Of a stretch of 64,000 nt of DNA, positions 60,941 through 64,000 are shown piece after piece; the first letter of the stretch is position 1, and each line of letters starts with the position of its first letter. The notes under the pieces are model-generated. The model did no database searches. It was given only the letters and a program-made list of their open reading frames with translations, and was not told the DNA's origin. The stretch is from Salinirubrum litoreum (GTDB lineage: Archaea > Halobacteriota > Halobacteria > Halobacteriales > Haloferacaceae): contig NZ_JAJCVJ010000001.1 in the NCBI RefSeq assembly GCF_020567425.1, forward strand, positions 930,001 to 994,000, given 5' to 3'. The position numbers were made by a program, and so were the translations under genes.

Positions 60941-62392
60941 TCAGTCCTCCCCGCCCTCCGAGGACGTGGTGGTGTCTACGCTCCTCGGCGCGAAGTCGTC
61001 GGTCTCCTCCTCGTCGTTCACGGCTTCCTGTGCCGTGGCGACCGCCGACCCGACCGCACCGGCGACCGTCACGAGCGCCTCGATCACGGTCGCAAGCGCG
61101 GTGGCCAGCGTCTTCGATGCCGACGCGAGCACGCCGTACGTCCGTTCGAGTTTCCAGTAGACCGTCCCGAGGACACCGATCACCGTGAGCACTGCATCGC
61201 CGACGGTGTCGGTCCCGTAGGCAGTCGTCACCTGGAGCAGGAAGACCGGCGTGGCGAGGAGGTTCCCGACGAGGGTGTACCCTTCCGGGGCCGTCCCGCC
61301 GGCCTGTCCCTGCGCGGGTATCAACTGGAGGAAGTCGAAGACGTAGTGGACCGTGACGCCCGCGACGATAGCGGCGGCGGCCATCGAGAGGAACAGGACG
61401 GCGGCCATCCGCGACCCGTAGTAACGCCGGTAGGCGTTGACGATGGGCGGGATGATCAGGTCCGCGAAGATGAAGGTGAGCACCGATCCGAAGGCGATGC
61501 CGTTCGACCAGAGGATCAGCGCGAAGGGGACGTTCCCGACCGAGCAGATGAACGTCACGACGCCGATGACGACCGCGATGACCGCGCTCGTCAGGACGAA
61601 CAGGAAGCCGTCGCCGGTGCCGAACAGCGTCGCCCACCACGCGCGGGGGACGAACGCACCGATCAGGCCGGCGATCAGGAAGCCGAGGGCGATGTCCTCC
61701 CAGAGCATGTCCCACTCGCGGACGGCGTTCGCGGAGACGCGCTTCCAGCCCTCGGTCGAGAGCATCTCGGGGCCGTCGTCGGCGTCGAGGTCTGCGTCGT
61801 TCTTGTTCGCCCACGCCGATTGACAGCCGGCACAGCAGAAGTACACCGACTCGCCGTCGTGGGTCGTCTCGACGGTGTCGTCGTCTGCCGGTTCCGCCGT
61901 CATCCCACAGAGCGCGCAGGTCGATTCTTCGAGCGCGAGAACGTGTTCGTACGCCTCGTCCCACCACGCTTGGGGGACGCGCCGGAAGACGACGACGAGG
62001 ACGCCGACCGCGATCAGGCCGCCGAAGAAGTCGGCGGCGACGAACTGCCAGCCGAGGAGAATCCACATCACGAGCCCTAGTTCGACGACGAGGTCGGTCG
62101 CCGCGAACTGGAAGGCCGCGAGCGAGGAGACCGGCGAGGCGCCCTTCTTGTAGAGCGTCTTCGCGGTGGCGACCGCCGAGAAGGAACACGAGGAGGTCGC
62201 CGCGCCGAACGCGGTGCCGAGTCCGACTTCCCTCCAGCCGTCGTCGCCGAGGTATTTCGTCATCCCTTCCTCGGTCGTGAACTCCTCGACCGCGCCGGTG
62301 ATGGTGAAGCCGAGGACGAGTGCCCACCACGTCTCCCACGCCATGTCGAGGGCGAGACCGATGCCTGCCAGAATGGTTTCGACGAGAGCCAT
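60941..62392 (-). CDS. Permease with inserted TRASH/YHS-like metal-binding motif
   Basis: A 483-residue membrane protein. The flanking parts are YraQ-like permease domains: the early FGAATSSCSFSAVATAKTLY and the second-half TFICSVGNVPFALILWSNGI. Between them (about residues 138-185) sits CALCGMTAEPADDDTVETTH then GESVYFCCAGCQSAW, a Cys-rich CxxC...CCxxC module like TRASH/YHS metal-sensing domains. This suggests traffic or sensing of a soft metal such as copper or zinc. The ATG at 62392 is chosen; a GTG at 62401 would add three residues. The C-terminus is an amphipathic, acidic tail. Confidence 0.82.
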   Translation of the reverse strand: MALVETILAGIGLALDMAWETWWALVLGFTITGAVEEFTTEEGMTKYLGDDGWREVGLGTAFGAATSSCSFSAVATAKTLYKKGASPVSSLAAFQFAATDLVVELGLVMWILLGWQFVAADFFGGLIAVGVLVVVFRRVPQAWWDEAYEHVLALEESTCALCGMTAEPADDDTVETTHDGESVYFCCAGCQSAWANKNDADLDADDGPEMLSTEGWKRVSANAVREWDMLWEDIALGFLIAGLIGAFVPRAWWATLFGTGDGFLFVLTSAVIAVVIGVVTFICSVGNVPFALILWSNGIAFGSVLTFIFADLIIPPIVNAYRRYYGSRMAAVLFLSMAAAAIVAGVTVHYVFDFLQLIPAQGQAGGTAPEGYTLVGNLLATPVFLLQVTTAYGTDTVGDAVLTVIGVLGTVYWKLERTYGVLASASKTLATALATVIEALVTVAGAVGSAVATAQEAVNDEEETDDFAPRSVDTTTSSEGGED

Positions 62393-62401
62393 CCGAGTCA
62401 C

Positions 62402-63487
62402 CTACCGGAACCGCTCCACGATGCGGCCGCTGCTGCCGACCGCCACGTCCGGGGCGGAGGTGGTGCCGAAGGTGACGTCGTACAGGCCCTCGTCGACCGG
62501 CTTGGCGGTTCGGTGCCACTCACCCTCGTCGAACTCGAAGACCTCGCCCTCGCTCGTGGTGGCGAGACCCTGACTGTCGTCGCGGGTGAGTCCGTGGACC
62601 GAGGCCTGTCCGGCGTCGAGTTCGGTCCAGGTGAAGCCGTTGTACCGGAAGACCGCCCCGCCGGACGCGCCGACGTTGACGCTGTCGGCGTCCATCGCGG
62701 CCAGCGAGAGCAGGTCGTTGCCGGCGACCGGGATACCGACCTTGCGCCAATCCTTCCCGGCGTCGGTCGTCTGGAAGACGTTCGTGCTCCCGTCGAGGAG
62801 GAAGCCGGTGCCGGTGCCGACGAACTCGACCGCCGAGATCGAGGACCCGGTTCCGGGTTTCGTGACGCCTCTCCAGTCGATCTCGCTCCCGGTGTTCTTC
62901 CCGCGCAGGACCTCGCCGGAGCCGTTCGCGAGGTAGATCCACTCCTCGCCTGCGAGTCCGGCGACCGCCACGTCTTCCCACGTCGAGGTCTTCCCGAGTG
63001 GGGCCGAGAAGTCGGTGACGGTCGACCCGGCGAGGTCGTATCGGCCGACCGCGCCGGAGCCGCCGGCGAACCAGACGTGGCGTCCGTTCGCGGTGATGTC
63101 CGCCCCGAGCAGGCCGTTGCCGGTGACTTCCAGTCCGGAGTCGAGGACGGTCTCCCAGACCCCGTTGCACCGGCCGAGGAGGACGCCCTCCTCGCCGACG
63201 GCGAAGGGTCCCTCGCGGGTCGTCACGACCGCGTGGAGGGTCCCGTCGGTCGGGGATTTCACGGCCTGCCAGTCGCCCGGTCCCACGTCGCTGCCGTCGT
63301 TGCCGACCGACTGGTTGCCGGAGGGCGTGGTGGTGCCGGGACCGTCGCCGGTGGGCGAGGTGGTCGTCTGCTGTACTGTCGTCGAGTCGGTCGCGGTCTG
63401 GCTCGCGTCGCTCCCGCCGAGGCATCCGGCGAGTCCGGTCGCCCCGGCGGTGAGAGCCAGCAGTCCGCGTCGTGTGTAGCTTGTCAT
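62402..63487 (-). CDS. Tat-exported lipoprotein beta-propeller (BNR/YVTN-like)
   Basis: A 361-residue protein. A twin-arginine signal (YTRRGLLALTAGATG) ends in the lipobox LAGC near residue 22, then a 45-residue Thr/Ser linker. Repeats of about 40 residues follow with FAVGEEGVLLGR, VWFAGGSGAVGRYDL, IYLANGSGEVLRG, NVGASGGAVFRYN. The stretch from GGSGAVGRYDL to KPGTGSSISAV aligns with the cytoplasmic propeller at 50417. It should sit on the cell surface. Its stop lies next to the permease start. Confidence 0.85.
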   Translation of the reverse strand: MTSYTRRGLLALTAGATGLAGCLGGSDASQTATDSTTVQQTTTSPTGDGPGTTTPSGNQSVGNDGSDVGPGDWQAVKSPTDGTLHAVVTTREGPFAVGEEGVLLGRCNGVWETVLDSGLEVTGNGLLGADITANGRHVWFAGGSGAVGRYDLAGSTVTDFSAPLGKTSTWEDVAVAGLAGEEWIYLANGSGEVLRGKNTGSEIDWRGVTKPGTGSSISAVEFVGTGTGFLLDGSTNVFQTTDAGKDWRKVGIPVAGNDLLSLAAMDADSVNVGASGGAVFRYNGFTWTELDAGQASVHGLTRDDSQGLATTSEGEVFEFDEGEWHRTAKPVDEGLYDVTFGTTSAPDVAVGSSGRIVERFR

Positions 63488-63535
63488 GGTGAAGTCGTGG
63501 AGGACTGCGGAAGGTCGAGGGAGGAGCGCCGTCGG

Positions 63536-63655
63536 GTCAGCAGGGAGAGTTCGGTGGCGGGAGCGAACGGTGGAGGGTCGAATGCGTCAGCAGGGAGGTC
63601 GAGTGTCGGAGGGAGAGCGTCGAAGTCGGTGGAGGGAGTCGGCGGTCAGCAGGGA
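63536..63655. repeat. Three copies of an 11-nt motif upstream of the lipoprotein propeller
   Basis: GTCAGCAGGGA occurs at 63536-63546, 63586-63596 and 63645-63655, spaced 50 and 59 nt. They lie upstream of the lipoprotein propeller start at 63487, so they might be binding sites, or leftovers of a repeat. Confidence 0.6.
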
Positions 63656-63865
63656 TTACTCGTTCGTGACTCGAACGACCGGGCCGGCGGTCAACCCGCG
63701 AACCCGCGCCCGGCGTGGGTCGTCGTGTGTCCGACAGGTGTAGTGTGCCCCGCCGGCAGTCGTCGCGGGGTCGTCGGTCCCGAGTTCGGTCTGCTCGTGT
63801 TCGCCCGCAGTGTGGTCGTCGGTGTCGGTGCGTCCGGTGTCGATCTGGTGTTGGCTCTGGCTCAT
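63656..63865 (-). CDS. Short acidic ORF upstream of the large cluster
   Basis: A 69-residue ORF starting MSQSQHQIDTGRTDTDDHTA at 63865. It is acidic and His-rich, with one Cys (HYTCRTHDD), and ends GPVVRVTNE. The composition fits haloarchaeal proteins. No family is known and no signal or helix is seen. It might be the first gene of the cluster. Confidence 0.5.
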   Translation of the reverse strand: MSQSQHQIDTGRTDTDDHTAGEHEQTELGTDDPATTAGGAHYTCRTHDDPRRARVRGLTAGPVVRVTNE

Positions 63866-64000
63866 GGTTGGATGGATTCTGGTGTCTCCGAGTGTTTTCG
63901 ATAGCCGACGCTGTCGGCTGTTTGCAGTGCTGTGCGGTCGGCGCGTGCGAGAACGGCACGCGAGGTCTTCGTGAGCCTGCGAACAGAGCGGGACCAGAGG
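63866..64000. other. Right-hand end of the window, no gene seen
   Basis: 135 nt with no supportable coding sequence. It may contain the promoter of the minus-strand cluster, but no convincing TATA box was found. The gene to the right lies outside the window. Confidence 0.3.

Noticed and set aside
57306-62519. A 1737-codon open frame on the minus strand
   Set aside because: It runs in another frame through the oxidase, MFS and permease genes; its Arg/Pro/Gly-rich translation shows it is a shadow.

Overview
The window is chromosomal DNA from a halophilic archaeon (class Halobacteria, genus not determined). The evidence is high GC, strongly acidic predicted proteins, Tat-type signal sequences (several with lipoboxes), TATA boxes of the TTTATA/TTTAAA type about 25-35 nt upstream of start codons (leaderless or short-leader mRNAs), many GTGA/ATGA start-stop overlaps, haloarchaea-specific protein families, and an intron-containing elongator tRNA-Met whose 75-nt intron sits between positions 37 and 38.

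Layout. 0-12.7 kb is a mixed housekeeping region: an ADP-forming acyl-CoA synthetase (cut by the window edge), a Vms1/VLRF1-type peptidyl-tRNA hydrolase, an MBL hydrolase, lipoproteins, an acyl-CoA dehydrogenase, a squalene/phytoene synthase, a thioesterase, a Tat-exported lipase, a HAD dehalogenase and a duplicated DoxX protein. 12.9-22.1 kb holds the tRNA, the chaperone set grpE/dnaK/dnaJ (with an alpha/beta hydrolase and a flippase-like protein interspersed), a YbjQ protein and methylmalonyl-CoA epimerase. 22.3-34.4 kb holds a large exported nuclease fusion, a MenE-like ligase with an acidic tail, a photolyase, MazG-like and YbaK-like proteins, a first CheW, an aldo/keto reductase, an asparaginase and an unusual cytidylate-kinase paralogue. 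34.7-42.5 kb is a chemotaxis locus: a transducer, then cheW-cheY-cheB-cheA-cheC-cheD on the minus strand. 42.6-49.9 kb holds a RIO kinase, a repeat-rich non-coding kilobase, a Nudix hydrolase and an aldehyde dehydrogenase / extended-SDR reductase pair.

50.1-63.9 kb is one almost unbroken minus-strand cluster of about 17 genes, many joined by 1-4 nt overlaps. Read 5' to 3' it is: a short ORF, a Tat-lipoprotein beta-propeller, a permease with a Cys-rich metal-binding insertion, an MFS protein, an orphan haem-copper oxidase subunit I, a membrane protein, a KhtT-like RCK_C subunit, a CPA2 cation/proton antiporter, small membrane proteins (two of them tandem duplicates), a PadR-like regulator, an AhpD-fold-like protein, a Glu/Leu/Phe/Val dehydrogenase, a second, cytoplasmic propeller paralogous to the lipoprotein, and a ribbon-helix-helix protein. 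No recognised pathway explains this combination, and it is the best candidate here for an undescribed system.

The other unexplained signal is a family of dispersed non-coding repeats at about 26.57, 30.15-30.48 and 44.0-44.7 kb. The last copy also holds a 200-bp inverted-repeat element with three hairpins and a near-palindromic pair of rRNA-promoter-like TATA boxes. All annotations come from reading the sequence and from family knowledge; no database search was run.
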